44,981 nucleotides of DNA from Betaproteobacteria bacterium (GTDB lineage: Bacteria > Pseudomonadota > Gammaproteobacteria > Burkholderiales > Eutrophovitaceae). Every line of letters begins with the position of its first letter. The stretch's first letter is position 1. Made by a program: the position numbers and the translations under genes. The notes under the pieces are model-generated. The model was not told the origin of the DNA. It made no database searches and was given only the letters and a program-made list of their open reading frames with translations. Positions 18,373 through 26,926 of this stretch are shown in pieces. Where the stretch lies: positions 2,210,626 through 2,255,606 of the forward strand of contig CP070775.1 in the NCBI GenBank assembly GCA_020346185.1, in the 5' to 3' direction.

Positions 18373-18858
18373 CTATAATGCAAGAATAACGCACGTCTCA
18401 CGGTTATTCACCCGCTCGTGCCTGCCCGGCAAACCCGCGATCTGAAAACGGCCGATGATCACCGCATTCTCGCGAATCGTGTCCGCCAAATTCCCTTTCA
18501 GCATCGGCGTGTGGCAGCTGTCCGGATGCAATAAAAGGTTGGATGCGCCCACTCTTTCAATGATGCGGCGAGCCTGCCAAGTGTAGTTAAGGAAATGCCC
18601 GCTTCCGCGGTGCGCGCGCTCGCGTCCCGCCACTGCGGCCAGACCACGGTCGCCCCGATGCCAGTCACCCATTGGCGCATCGAAAAGTACCCTCTTCTGC
18701 TCATTTGTCCGTAAAGGAGCGCACAACCCTGCCGCCAGATAGTCGCAGGGGACCTAGAGCTCGACTTCCTTGCACCCGGCCCGAGCCGCCGCATCGAACC
18801 GCTCAAGAACGGTCGCCTCGGTGAACAGGGAGTGTAAGTTGGCTGCAAACCTTGGCAT
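18373..18858 (-). pseudogene. Hydroxypyruvate isomerase (Hyi-type TIM barrel) remnant
   Basis: A strong ribosome site (GGAGGGGGGG) precedes an ATG at 18858 that opens with MPRFAANLHSLFTEATVLER, the typical start of Hyi-family sugar isomerases, and continues FDAAARAGCKEVEL before a stop at about 18754. A second frame resumes with VLFDAPMGDWHRGDRGLAAV and, after a large internal loss, jumps to GHFLNYTWQARRIIERVG, LLLHPDSCHTPMLKGNLADT and IGRFQIAGLPGRHE, the C-terminal half of the family. A functional enzyme is about 260 residues; at least two lesions and a deletion near 18600 prevent that here. The intact ribosome site suggests fairly recent loss. Confidence 0.82.
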
Positions 18859-19024
18859 TAGCCCCCCCTCCGCAATCAATGAAACAAAAACGGGTAGACT
18901 GTCGACGCGCTCCGAACAACCAGTCAAGTCGGTCTGCACTCTGCCGAATTGAACTTCAAGCACCGGGCACCGACAAAGTGTCTAGCTGAGCCCATCCTAC
19001 CCGAAACTTCAAACACTGCCTTCA

Positions 19025-20191
19025 ATGCAAAATAATATTGTTGCGTCTGCCCTGATCGCTTGCGCTTGTCTTGTTTGTGCCCTTGCTGCTCCCCGAGTGG
19101 AGGCAACGCCTGGCTGCTTCAGTCCCGGACGCTGGGCTGCGCCCGATGCGCGGGGCGCGCAGAAATCCAGAGGCGACCTCGCCCTAAGCGCTGCGAGCAA
19201 GGCCGATTTCGTGCTCCTCGGTGAAGCCCACGATAACTCCGATCATCACTTATGGCAGTTGCAGTCACTGGGAATGTTGCTCGGCTCCCGTAATAGCCTG
19301 GTGATCGGAATGGAAATGTTTCCGCGCCGGGTGCAGCCGGCACTTGACCGCTGGGTCGCGGGCGAGCTGACAGAAACGGAATTGCTGGAGCAGTCAGAGT
19401 GGGATCGGGTCTGGCGTTTTGATCCGGCACTTTATCTTCCGATACTCCGATTCGCTCGACTGAACCGCGTCCCTGTAGTGGCAATAAACGTGAAGCGCCA
19501 GCTTATAGCTGATATCGCCAAGCACGGACTGAGCGCCATCGAGCCAAACCAGCGTGAAGGTATCGACGATCCCGAGCCGGCTTCCGAAGACTACCGCCAA
19601 ATGCTCAAATTAGCGTTTGAACAGCATGGCGAGAGAGACGATGCGCTGTTCGAGAACTTTGTTGAAGCGCAACTGCTTTGGGATCGCGCGTTTGCACGAG
19701 CATTGTCTGATGCGCGCCAAACCCACCCGGCAGCGCTGGTGGTCGGCGTAATCGGCAGCGGCCATCTCCAGTACGGGTATGGTGTTCCACATCAACTGCG
19801 ATCGCTCGGGCACGACAATGTGACTGTATGGCTCCCAATTTCCAGCTCCCGTAGTTGTGATGAACTCGCCGGCATTGCAGACGCAGTATTCGTCGTCGCA
19901 GACACAGAAAGGGCGCCACGTCCGAGGCTCGGCGTCTTTCTGCACGACGATGAAGACGGCGCGAAAGTCAGTGAAGTAATTCCTGGCAGCGTAGCTGAAA
20001 CCGCAGGGCTGGCGTCGGGCGACCGCATTCTATCTGCCGCCGGCGTTCAGGTGCGAGCGAGCGAGGATGTGATCGCGGTAGTGCGCCGTCAATCACCCGG
20101 CACGTGGTTGCCCATGACCATCGCGCGCAACGGAGAAACAATTAACCTCGTTGCAAAATTTCCGGCTGCGGCTCCAGCGCCCGGACATTAG
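19025..20191 (+). CDS. ChaN/haem-binding family protein with C-terminal PDZ domain
   Basis: A 388-residue exported protein. After a signal peptide (ALIACACLVCALAAPRVEA) comes a ChaN-type domain, about residues 55-280: FVLLGEAHDNSDHHLWQLQ carries the conserved GExHDNxxHH motif, followed by VIGMEMFPRRVQPALDRWV and a late GSGHLQYGYGVPHQL segment. In Campylobacter ChaN these features belong to a haem-binding lipoprotein. Residues 298-380 form a PDZ domain (PRLGVFLHDDEDGAKVSEVI, then GLASGDRILSAAGVQV), suggesting contact with protein C-termini in the periplasm. The M1-like peptidase gene follows after 6 bases, so the two are almost certainly one operon and may act together. No lipobox is obvious. 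Confidence 0.86.
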   Translation: MQNNIVASALIACACLVCALAAPRVEATPGCFSPGRWAAPDARGAQKSRGDLALSAASKADFVLLGEAHDNSDHHLWQLQSLGMLLGSRNSLVIGMEMFPRRVQPALDRWVAGELTETELLEQSEWDRVWRFDPALYLPILRFARLNRVPVVAINVKRQLIADIAKHGLSAIEPNQREGIDDPEPASEDYRQMLKLAFEQHGERDDALFENFVEAQLLWDRAFARALSDARQTHPAALVVGVIGSGHLQYGYGVPHQLRSLGHDNVTVWLPISSSRSCDELAGIADAVFVVADTERAPRPRLGVFLHDDEDGAKVSEVIPGSVAETAGLASGDRILSAAGVQVRASEDVIAVVRRQSPGTWLPMTIARNGETINLVAKFPAAAPAPGH

Positions 20192-20197
20192 CACATC

Positions 20198-22213
20198 ATG
20201 CTGTCGATAAAACGCGCAATGTGTCTGGGGCTCCTCGTAAGGCTGGCCATGTGCGGCGTGGCATGGTGTACCCCGCATCTGGACCTTGACGTCAGCCTTG
20301 ATCCAGCGACGAGTTCTCTAAACGCGACCGCGTCAATCACACCCGAGACATCGATCCTGACTTTCTACCTTGCTGACCGCTTTGTAGTGCGATCAGTCGA
20401 ACTCGACGGTGCCACTATTCCGGCTGAACGCAGCAGCCTCGACGGGCTGCAGCGATTTCAGATTGCTCTTCCCGAGGCAGAACAACGGCACACGGTGACA
20501 GTGCGATACCACGGCAAACTGCAACCGCTTGACACTTTGATGACACACGACGAAACGCTGGCGGCACTGCCAGCCATGTCCTCGGAGCAAGGCAGTTACC
20601 TTCCGGGCAGCAGCGGCTGGCACCCAATGCTCGAAACGCCGTTTACTTACCGGCTGAACACAGCGGTACCAAAGGGTCAGATTGCGGTGGCTCCCGGAAA
20701 TCCGTCCGATGAAACGACGAACCACGCCATTCAGAGGGCCAGTTTTACCATGCAGCAGCCAGTCGAGAACATCGATCTGATGGTAGGCAGGTGGTCAATC
20801 CGCGAGCACGCGATCAACATCGGTGATGCGCATATCCGCATACGAGCGTACTTCGGCGAGGCGGAATTACCGCTGGCCGATGGTTATCTCGATGCCGTCG
20901 CGCGTTTCATCAGACGCTATTCGACACAGATCGGGCCCTATCCCTACCCCATATTCAGTGTCGTATCGAGCCCGATTCCGACCGGTTTCGGCATGCCCAC
21001 GCTGACCTATCTGGGAAGACAGGTTCTTGGCTATCCCTTTATACGGGACATTTCTCTCGGTCACGAGGTTCTTCATAGCTGGTGGGGCAATGGCGTTAGG
21101 GTGAATCCCGTGCGCGGCAACTGGGCAGAGGGACTGACGACTTTCATGGCCGATTATGCATTTCGAGAGGACGAGAGTGCACAAGCGGCAACGCGCATGC
21201 GCCATGGCTGGCTGCGTGACTACGCCGCGTTACCGCCGCACAGCGAACGGCCTCTGTCTGAGTTTCGGGCACGCCACCATACGGCTTCTGCGGCAATCGG
21301 TTACGGCAAGGCAGCGATGATGTTCTATGCCTTACGCGCTCGCCTTGGAAACGACATTTTTGACAAAGGCCTACGGCTTTTCTGGGAAAAGCACCGACAC
21401 GCCAGCGCCAGCTTTGACGATTTGCGTAAAGCTTTCGAGCAAGCCAGCGGATCGTCGCTTGTCGATTTCTTCGAGCAATGGCTCGATCGCACCGGTGCGC
21501 CGCTCATACAGGTAACGCGGGCCGGCATGGTAGATCGCAGCGACAGTGAGGTCGAACTCGAGCTATCCCAAGGTCAAGATACATATCCATACGACCTGTC
21601 GCTGCCAGTGCGTTTGTTCTCGCGCAATGGACCGATTGATGTGCGCGTTCAGCTGTCCGACGGCACACTGAGAGTCAGGTTCACCACCGAAACGCCAGCG
21701 ACAGCAGCACAGCTCGACCCGCAGTTCGAAGTGTGGCGTAAGCTGTCCGCCAACGAAGCTCCGGCCATCCTGCGCGATGTCATCGCTGCCGAGTCAGTTC
21801 AGGCCGCAGCGCTGCAAGAAACGCTGAAGACCGCTGTGATCAATGTGGCTAACGGTTTAAGTGAAGGCAACGTCAGGCTTGTCGACTCCACCGCTGCATC
21901 TGACTCGGACTCGCCACTGATTGTCGCAGGCAGCAAGAAAGCCGTCACCACTTTTCTGCAAAACTCTTCCCTGGCAGCGCGCCCCGAGAACATCGATGCT
22001 GGTGTTGTAGAAGTGTGGATCGTTCCGGATGCCCCACGGAAGGTTGTCGTGGTCGTCATCGAGACCGGCACCGAACAGGATGGTGATTGGACGAGTTTAG
22101 GCAAGCGTCTACGTCATTTTGGACGCTATTCCTGGGTCAGCATTGCTGCAAGTGGCGATACGGCGCGCGGCAACTGGCAGATTGAGTCGCCGCTGATCAC
22201 AATCGCCAGGTAG
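20198..22213 (+). CDS. Exported M1-like zinc metallopeptidase
   Basis: A 671-residue protein with an N-terminal signal segment (MLSIKRAMCLGLLVRLAMCG), a beta-rich M1-type N-domain, and a gluzincin catalytic domain with HEVLH at 289-293 and the third zinc ligand Glu311 in GNWAEGLTTF. The spacing between the HExxH and the glutamate is 17 residues, one less than in classical M1 aminopeptidases; I recall this in a bacterial subgroup with HNWWGNGV-type sequences. The usual GAMEN exopeptidase motif was not found; the region reads SSPIPTGFGMPTLTYLG instead, so cleavage specificity is uncertain. The last 150 residues are an extra domain not recognised. It follows the ChaN-PDZ gene by 6 bases. Confidence 0.86.
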   Translation: MLSIKRAMCLGLLVRLAMCGVAWCTPHLDLDVSLDPATSSLNATASITPETSILTFYLADRFVVRSVELDGATIPAERSSLDGLQRFQIALPEAEQRHTVTVRYHGKLQPLDTLMTHDETLAALPAMSSEQGSYLPGSSGWHPMLETPFTYRLNTAVPKGQIAVAPGNPSDETTNHAIQRASFTMQQPVENIDLMVGRWSIREHAINIGDAHIRIRAYFGEAELPLADGYLDAVARFIRRYSTQIGPYPYPIFSVVSSPIPTGFGMPTLTYLGRQVLGYPFIRDISLGHEVLHSWWGNGVRVNPVRGNWAEGLTTFMADYAFREDESAQAATRMRHGWLRDYAALPPHSERPLSEFRARHHTASAAIGYGKAAMMFYALRARLGNDIFDKGLRLFWEKHRHASASFDDLRKAFEQASGSSLVDFFEQWLDRTGAPLIQVTRAGMVDRSDSEVELELSQGQDTYPYDLSLPVRLFSRNGPIDVRVQLSDGTLRVRFTTETPATAAQLDPQFEVWRKLSANEAPAILRDVIAAESVQAAALQETLKTAVINVANGLSEGNVRLVDSTAASDSDSPLIVAGSKKAVTTFLQNSSLAARPENIDAGVVEVWIVPDAPRKVVVVVIETGTEQDGDWTSLGKRLRHFGRYSWVSIAASGDTARGNWQIESPLITIAR

Positions 22214-22379
22214 GCAGGAATCTTGCGATGCATTGGCTATGAATTGCATCCTAGGGGCGGATCGCCGTTCAAGTTTGCGCAAAGGCAGGCCGATAGCGCA
22301 TCAATACGTTCCCGGGGAATAGGTCAGATAGTTGTACAACAGCCTCAATTCCCGTGATGCTGGCCAATCATCCGTGCGT

Positions 22380-23162
22380 ATGGGGCTGCTCGCCGCACTA
22401 ACGCTTATTATTGCCGGCTGTGGGGGCGGGACGCCCCCCTGCAACGACGAGAGCGTCCTTGCCGCCGTGAGGGGTTCTGCCGAGCACGCGATCAGTGAAG
22501 GGCTACTCAGAAACGACCCCGAAATGCCGATCGAACAAATTATGTCGCGCGTCGGTCTCAGCCTTACGGATGTGGCCAGTAGTGACTACGACAAGGGTAT
22601 CGATAAGCACACGTGCAGCGCAGCGTTGCGCGTTGCACTACCCGCCGAAGTCGCTGCACTAAATAACTATCGGGCCTTTCGAAAGCTGGCGCTTGGGGAC
22701 ACTGTGGTCCATGTCGAGGGAAACGACATCGTTGCTCCGATCATCTTCACCAGTTACATCAGTGAGCAGGATGATCAGCTGATCGTTTATTCGGAAGGCG
22801 AGGACGTTGCCGCCAAATACATCAAGGGGGCACACGAAGCAGGTGCCTTTGACGCTGATCTGACCGCGCTGCCTGACCTGTACCTCGGCCCCAATCTGTA
22901 TACGACAGCGGGCAAGCGTCTGCTAATCGAGCCCGTGGATAAAGACGCCCTTAAGTTTCACATCAATCACCAAAGCCACATGTGTCGCTCGTGGGCGCAG
23001 TTTATCACCGAGCAACGTGCAGACAGGTTGGTATATGACAATCCCGAAGCCGACTGCTCGCTTATTTTCTCAAGGCTCAGTCAGGTCATACTCATTGAAC
23101 ATGAGGGATGCGAACTGATGGTTGAGGCCTGCTACCCCGACGGCGTTTATCAAAGACAATGA
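22380..23162 (+). CDS. Putative lipoprotein, function unknown
   Basis: From the ATG at 22380 the 260-residue product starts MGLLAALTLIIAGCGGG, a short signal with lipobox IAGC, so it should be lipid-anchored. The mature part has two regions: an N-terminal segment with cysteine pairs (PPCNDESV and KHTCSAALRV) and a C-terminal segment with TAGKRLLIEPVDKDALKFHI, SHMCRSWAQF, EADCSLIFSRLSQVILIE, and GCELMVEACYPDG ending GVYQR. The latter resembles cysteine-containing modules that end in a G-x-Y-x-R motif in proteobacterial hypothetical lipoproteins. The frame is open to a TTG at 22332, but the lipobox argues for the later start. It is 166 bases after the peptidase gene. Confidence 0.68.
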   Translation: MGLLAALTLIIAGCGGGTPPCNDESVLAAVRGSAEHAISEGLLRNDPEMPIEQIMSRVGLSLTDVASSDYDKGIDKHTCSAALRVALPAEVAALNNYRAFRKLALGDTVVHVEGNDIVAPIIFTSYISEQDDQLIVYSEGEDVAAKYIKGAHEAGAFDADLTALPDLYLGPNLYTTAGKRLLIEPVDKDALKFHINHQSHMCRSWAQFITEQRADRLVYDNPEADCSLIFSRLSQVILIEHEGCELMVEACYPDGVYQRQ

Positions 23163-23248
23163 AGTCTGACACACCGTTGCAACCTACCCGCGGCTGGTGG
23201 ACAATTCAAGGCGTCGTGCCGAGCACATAACTGCGGCCACGCCATCAA

Positions 23249-23288
23249 CGAAAACGCCCCACCGCCTGCTTTCCTCCGCAGGCGGTGG
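23249..23288 (-). terminator. Rho-independent terminator of the small secreted-protein gene
   Basis: Perfect 11-bp arms CCACCGCCTGC (23259-23269) and GCAGGCGGTGG (23278-23288) with an 8-base loop. On the minus strand the stem is followed by GGGGCGTTTTCG, a short U-run, so it should end transcription of the leftward gene at 23303-23560. On the plus strand no T-run follows, though it may still slow rightward transcription. Confidence 0.7.
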
Positions 23289-23302
23289 TACATATCGACT
23301 CG

Positions 23303-23560
23303 CTATTTCTTCGGCTTGCGGCCGCCGTCCTCGAGGCAGGCCTCGATCGAGTCATAAGGTTTGAAGTTCTTTACGCGCACGTAATGCCGACTGGACGCGT
23401 CATGGCAAACACCGCTTTGACTCATCTTCACAACCTCGGCGTCGTCTTGCGACCAGGAAGTCAATGGTGTCGCTGTCAGCGCTGACGTAAAAAGGAATGA
23501 AGCCAACAACTTCGACGAAAGAAGCCGGATTTTAGTTACCTGAGTGTTTTCGAACGACAT
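23303..23560 (-). CDS. Small exported protein with Cys/aromatic C-terminal module
   Basis: An 85-residue protein with an N-terminal signal peptide (KLLASFLFTSALTATPLTSW). The mature 45 residues include SGVCHDASSRHYVRVKNF and YDSIEACLEDGGRKPK. This C-x-D-x-S-x-x-Y...C-x-x-x-GGR-x-PK pattern is one I recall from small exported proteins and from the tails of HNH-type nuclease proteins, where its role is unknown. Two cysteines could form a disulfide. A strong ribosome site (GGAGG, seven bases before ATG at 23560) fixes the start, and a terminator follows the stop. Confidence 0.72.
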   Translation of the reverse strand: MSFENTQVTKIRLLSSKLLASFLFTSALTATPLTSWSQDDAEVVKMSQSGVCHDASSRHYVRVKNFKPYDSIEACLEDGGRKPKK

Positions 23561-24160
23561 GAGAGTTCCTCCATTTAAGTCAATAAAACGCTACCTCGAT
23601 AAACGTCATACCGATGGCGAGAGAATGTATTGATGCGATAGCCGCTTCGGTTCAAGCTTTTGCCAACTATCTGGTACGGGCACAAACAAGATAATCGACA
23701 CCATTGCCGCTATTCATTCAACGCTTCAGCGAATCGAGTGGTCATCGCTTGCACGCCGTCACATCCATCCCGATGTCATTATTTCTTCATCGCTGCGAGA
23801 TGACGGTGTGCAGTATTTCATATGACATCGGGAAGTTGCACAAAAACCGACGTCGCGAGCGCCTTTCTTAACAAAGTCGCATGATGCGACACGGCGCGTC
23901 TCAAATAACTAGACGAGCAGACAACCTGGACGGTTTACGGCGAACCGTGCTTGCGTGAAGATAGCGCGTTTGATCGGACTTTACGATCAGAAGGCGCGGC
24001 GTGCAGTGCGTTACTCTGCGCCAGTACTGAAGCATGAACAGCGCTGCGACTTTATCAGGCAGCGTCGTCTCGAAAAGCAGCCGAATCGGGCAGCGCAACG
24101 ATGACTTTCCGGCGAAGGTCGGCGCGCAAGAACCGGGAATGGTTCGCGCATGCCGGATGC
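23561..24160. other. Gene-free stretch of about 600 bp
   Basis: No protein in any frame is recognisable between the small exported-protein gene and the broken hydratase. It contains a 12-bp inverted repeat (listed separately) and a short palindrome GTCGCATGATGCGAC at 23876-23890 that could be an operator or a hairpin. The leftward gene's ribosome site and promoter should lie at its left edge. Confidence 0.5.
23768..23833. repeat. 12-bp perfect inverted repeat with 42-bp spacer
   Basis: Arms TCCCGATGTCAT (23768-23779) and ATGACATCGGGA (23822-23833) are exact reverse complements. The spacer holds no ORF and no T-run follows, so it does not look like a terminator. It could be a paired regulator-binding site or the scar of a small mobile element; no target duplication was identified. 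Confidence 0.45.
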
Positions 24161-24947
24161 TCAACGAAATTTCACACTGACCGTGCCGATTTAACTGAGC
24201 TGCGTCTCGATCGCCTCTCCCGCGGCGACGAGGACCGCTTTGGTGAACGGGCCGGTTATGATTGGCTATGCCGCCAGCAAGCTTCGATCAAACCGGTGCC
24301 GCGCATTTGCCAGCCAGGCGATGGCGTGCAAATGGTTGTCCATGAGGTCACGACCGCGAACCGACTGGCGCAGTTCTCCATTGACCTGGACGTCGGCCTG
24401 AATATCACCAAAATCGAGATCGGCAGACAGCGTAATTGGCTCGCCAGGTAAGAACACGTATTTAGACAAGTTGTCGGCAATGCCCAAAGACATGTCGTTG
24501 CGCGCGTCAGAGGCACGCATTTGGACACTCTCGAGCGCCGGTGCGTTTGTTCATATCGCTCAACGAGCATCTTCGAGTGAAACGCCAGGCCCGACCAGAT
24601 CGCGATCCAGAATTACCAAGATTTCGACCTTCACCAGCTGGGTGTGCAGATCGGCAAACTGCAAGACCGTACCCCTCCGCAGGCTGCCGCGCTGCAACAG
24701 AGAGCCAACGGCTGGCCACCGGTGCCAGACATTTAACGCGTGGCATCAGCGGTCAGAGCGACCTCCCAGCCCGCCTGCCCCTCGCCACCTGGCAGTCCGG
24801 ACTGCAACATGTCGAGCTGCGCGCTGAACGCATCGCCAATCCGCAGTATTCCGCGCACAACGCGAGCGCACAGGAATGGTCGCGCTGGCAACTGCAGAGA
24901 AGCGTTTTAACAAGTTGATCGGCGCCTATGTCACCCACCTGCGGCAA
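24161..24947 (-). pseudogene. FAH-family 2-keto-4-pentenoate hydratase/decarboxylase-like remnant
   Basis: Pieces of one hydratase appear in order on the minus strand but in several frames. They are a QAGWEVALTADATR segment (about 24770), VEILVILDRDLVGPGVSLED (about 24600) corresponding to the metal-site glutamate region, and TNAPALESVQMRASDARNDM followed by VNGELRQSVRGRDLMDNHLH and AIAWLAN (24266-24530). Finally ITGPFTKAVLVAAGEAIETQ is followed by a stop and IGTVSVKFR at 24161. Family members act in meta-cleavage degradation of aromatics. At least three stops or frameshifts interrupt the frame, so no active product is expected. Exact boundaries are approximate. Confidence 0.78.
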
Positions 24948-24979
24948 GGTGCAATTGGCTTAGCGGAGCTTTCTTGAGA

Positions 24980-25273
24980 TCAGATTCCGGTTTTGTCGAG
25001 ATAGCGGATGCTCGGCGGCGCACCCAACAGCGGCCCGAGCCGGTCGATGAGGCCGTTTTGCTGGCGCCAGGCAAAGTATTGCTCGTAGTGTGGGCGGGAC
25101 TGCCAGCGCTCAACGATGACTAGGTTGTCGCCGTCATCCTGGTTGAGATGCACGTCCAGACCCTCGCAGCCGTCATACGCCCGCGTATCCGGCAGTATCT
25201 CCACGAATAGTTGCTTGAGGGCATCAATCGATCCCGGTGCAGCTTTCAGGTCAAGCAATATAGTAACGCTCAT
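24980..25273 (-). CDS. Antibiotic biosynthesis monooxygenase (ABM) domain protein
   Basis: A 97-residue single-domain protein of the dimeric alpha/beta-barrel type. MSVTILLDLKAAPGSIDALK is the first strand and helix. The central segment CEGLDVHLNQDDGDNLVIVE and the following ERWQSRPHYEQYFAWRQ match the ABM family, whose members include quinol and haem-related monooxygenases working without cofactors, as well as many uncharacterised proteins. It lies 117 bases downstream of the cystathionine beta-synthase gene on the same strand. Substrate is unknown; a link with the neighbouring broken aromatic-degradation hydratase is possible but unproven. Confidence 0.83.
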   Translation of the reverse strand: MSVTILLDLKAAPGSIDALKQLFVEILPDTRAYDGCEGLDVHLNQDDGDNLVIVERWQSRPHYEQYFAWRQQNGLIDRLGPLLGAPPSIRYLDKTGI

Positions 25274-25390
25274 TTTGTACTGCTCCTTTCCTACCGTGTT
25301 CGAAATAATCCTCGCCGCCTCGAAGCGGGTGAAGCCGTGTTACATCCACGCGTCACAGCAAACGCTGTTTGATATTGAACGTTCGATGGT

Positions 25391-26758
25391 TCAAATGGCG
25401 TTAAGTACGTCGTACCCGGTAACGATATAGACCTTGTCGGCACGGAAATCGCGCACCAGTACAGCCGGTTCCTCCGGCGTAATCATCGAGGCGAGCAGGG
25501 TTACGGGTGTTTCGATGTCAACAAATGGAAATGCCGTCTGCATGATCGACTCCACCGGTTGGCTGCGAATACCCGGATCACGAATAATGCGCGAGTAAAC
25601 ATGCGTCTCACTGAGGGAACCGACAATCCGGTCGTTCTGCCGGACCGGGATCTGCGAGAAATCGTTCTCCCGCATCACCGTTACAGCCTGATCAATGGTG
25701 TCGTTCGCCATCACGTCGACGACATCGACAACCTCCTTGTTACGAATCAGTTCGCGCGCTGTCGGACCAGGCACGGTTTCGTACCCCATCTTCTCCATCC
25801 ACTCGGGGTTGAACATCTTGCCGACATAACGCGTTCCGTGATCGTGGAAGATCACGACCACGGTTTCACCCTTCTTGAACCGGTCCTTGAGTTGCAACAT
25901 CCCGGCAATCGCGGCGCCGGCCGAATTGCCGACCCAGATGCCTTCCTGCCGAACTATCTCACGAGTGAAAATAGCAGCATCCCGGTCGGTGACTTTTTCG
26001 AAATGATCAACCACCGAGAAGTCAACGTTCTGCGGGAGAAAATCCTCGCCAATGCCTTCGGTGACATAAGGGTAGATTTCCTGCTTGTCGAAAACACCGG
26101 TTTCCTTGTACTTCTTGAAAATCGAACCGTAGGTGTCAATGCCCCAAACCTTGATGCCGGGATTCCTCTCCTTCAGATAGCGCCCAGTGCCGGTGATGGT
26201 ACCGCCGGTGCCGACGCCGACAAGCAAGTGATTAATCTTGCCTTCAGTCTGTTCCCAGATTTCGGGGCCGGTGCTTTCGTAATGAGCTTGTGAATTGCTG
26301 AGATTGTCGTACTGGTTCGCCTTCCAGGCGTTGGGCGTCTCTTTTTCTAGTCGTGCCGATACCGAGTAGTACGATCTCGCATCTTCCGGATCGACATCAG
26401 TCGGACAAACCAGGACCTCTGCACCGAATGCACGCAGTGCATCGATCTTTTCCTGCGACTGCTTGTCGGTGGTAGTAAAGATGCACTTATAGCCCTTGAC
26501 GATGGCGGCGATCGCCAACCCCATGCCGGTGTTGCCGCTGGTACCCTCAATGATGGTGCCCCCTGGGCTGAGCAATCCAGCCCGCTCGGCGTCCTCGATC
26601 ATTTTCAATGCCATGCGATCCTTGATGCTATGGCCGGGGTTAAAGGTCTCGACCTTGGCATAGACCGTCGCCTCGATCTCACTCGTGATGGTGTTGAGGC
26701 GTACCAGCGGCGTGTGGCCGATGGTGCCAAGGATATTGTCAAAAACCTGTCGGGGCAT
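25391..26758 (-). CDS. Cystathionine beta-synthase (PLP enzyme with CBS pair)
   Basis: A 455-residue enzyme with a fold type II PLP domain (about residues 1-315) and two CBS domains (about 335-455). The PLP lysine is Lys46 in NPGHSIKDR, the substrate loop is EGTSGNTGMGLA, and the phosphate loop GVGTGGTITGTGRYL. It should condense serine and homocysteine to cystathionine in transsulfuration. The CBS region (DVVDVMANDTIDQAVTVMRE, FSQIPVRQNDRIVGSL) may bind adenosyl ligands. Unlike the human enzyme it lacks a haem N-terminus; length and layout fit bacterial CBS. A cysteine-synthase role cannot be excluded. No cystathionine gamma-lyase gene is in the window. Confidence 0.92.
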   Translation of the reverse strand: MPRQVFDNILGTIGHTPLVRLNTITSEIEATVYAKVETFNPGHSIKDRMALKMIEDAERAGLLSPGGTIIEGTSGNTGMGLAIAAIVKGYKCIFTTTDKQSQEKIDALRAFGAEVLVCPTDVDPEDARSYYSVSARLEKETPNAWKANQYDNLSNSQAHYESTGPEIWEQTEGKINHLLVGVGTGGTITGTGRYLKERNPGIKVWGIDTYGSIFKKYKETGVFDKQEIYPYVTEGIGEDFLPQNVDFSVVDHFEKVTDRDAAIFTREIVRQEGIWVGNSAGAAIAGMLQLKDRFKKGETVVVIFHDHGTRYVGKMFNPEWMEKMGYETVPGPTARELIRNKEVVDVVDVMANDTIDQAVTVMRENDFSQIPVRQNDRIVGSLSETHVYSRIIRDPGIRSQPVESIMQTAFPFVDIETPVTLLASMITPEEPAVLVRDFRADKVYIVTGYDVLNAI

Positions 26759-26926
26759 GTCGATTCAATTGGGCCCGCATTCGATCGGACCTCGATTAAG
26801 TTAGGGCTTAACAGTTAACCGTATCACAACCGGCTTGGGTACCGAAAGCCGTCGTGTTTGCTTATGCTGCGCAACCTACACGGCTTTTCTGGTCTGCTCG
26901 CAACCCATCACCATTATTTGGCCACC

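Noticed and set aside
25559-26293. Plus-strand ORF of 244 residues across the cystathionine beta-synthase gene
   Set aside because: Antisense shadow; the CBS enzyme frame on the minus strand is complete with PLP and CBS motifs.
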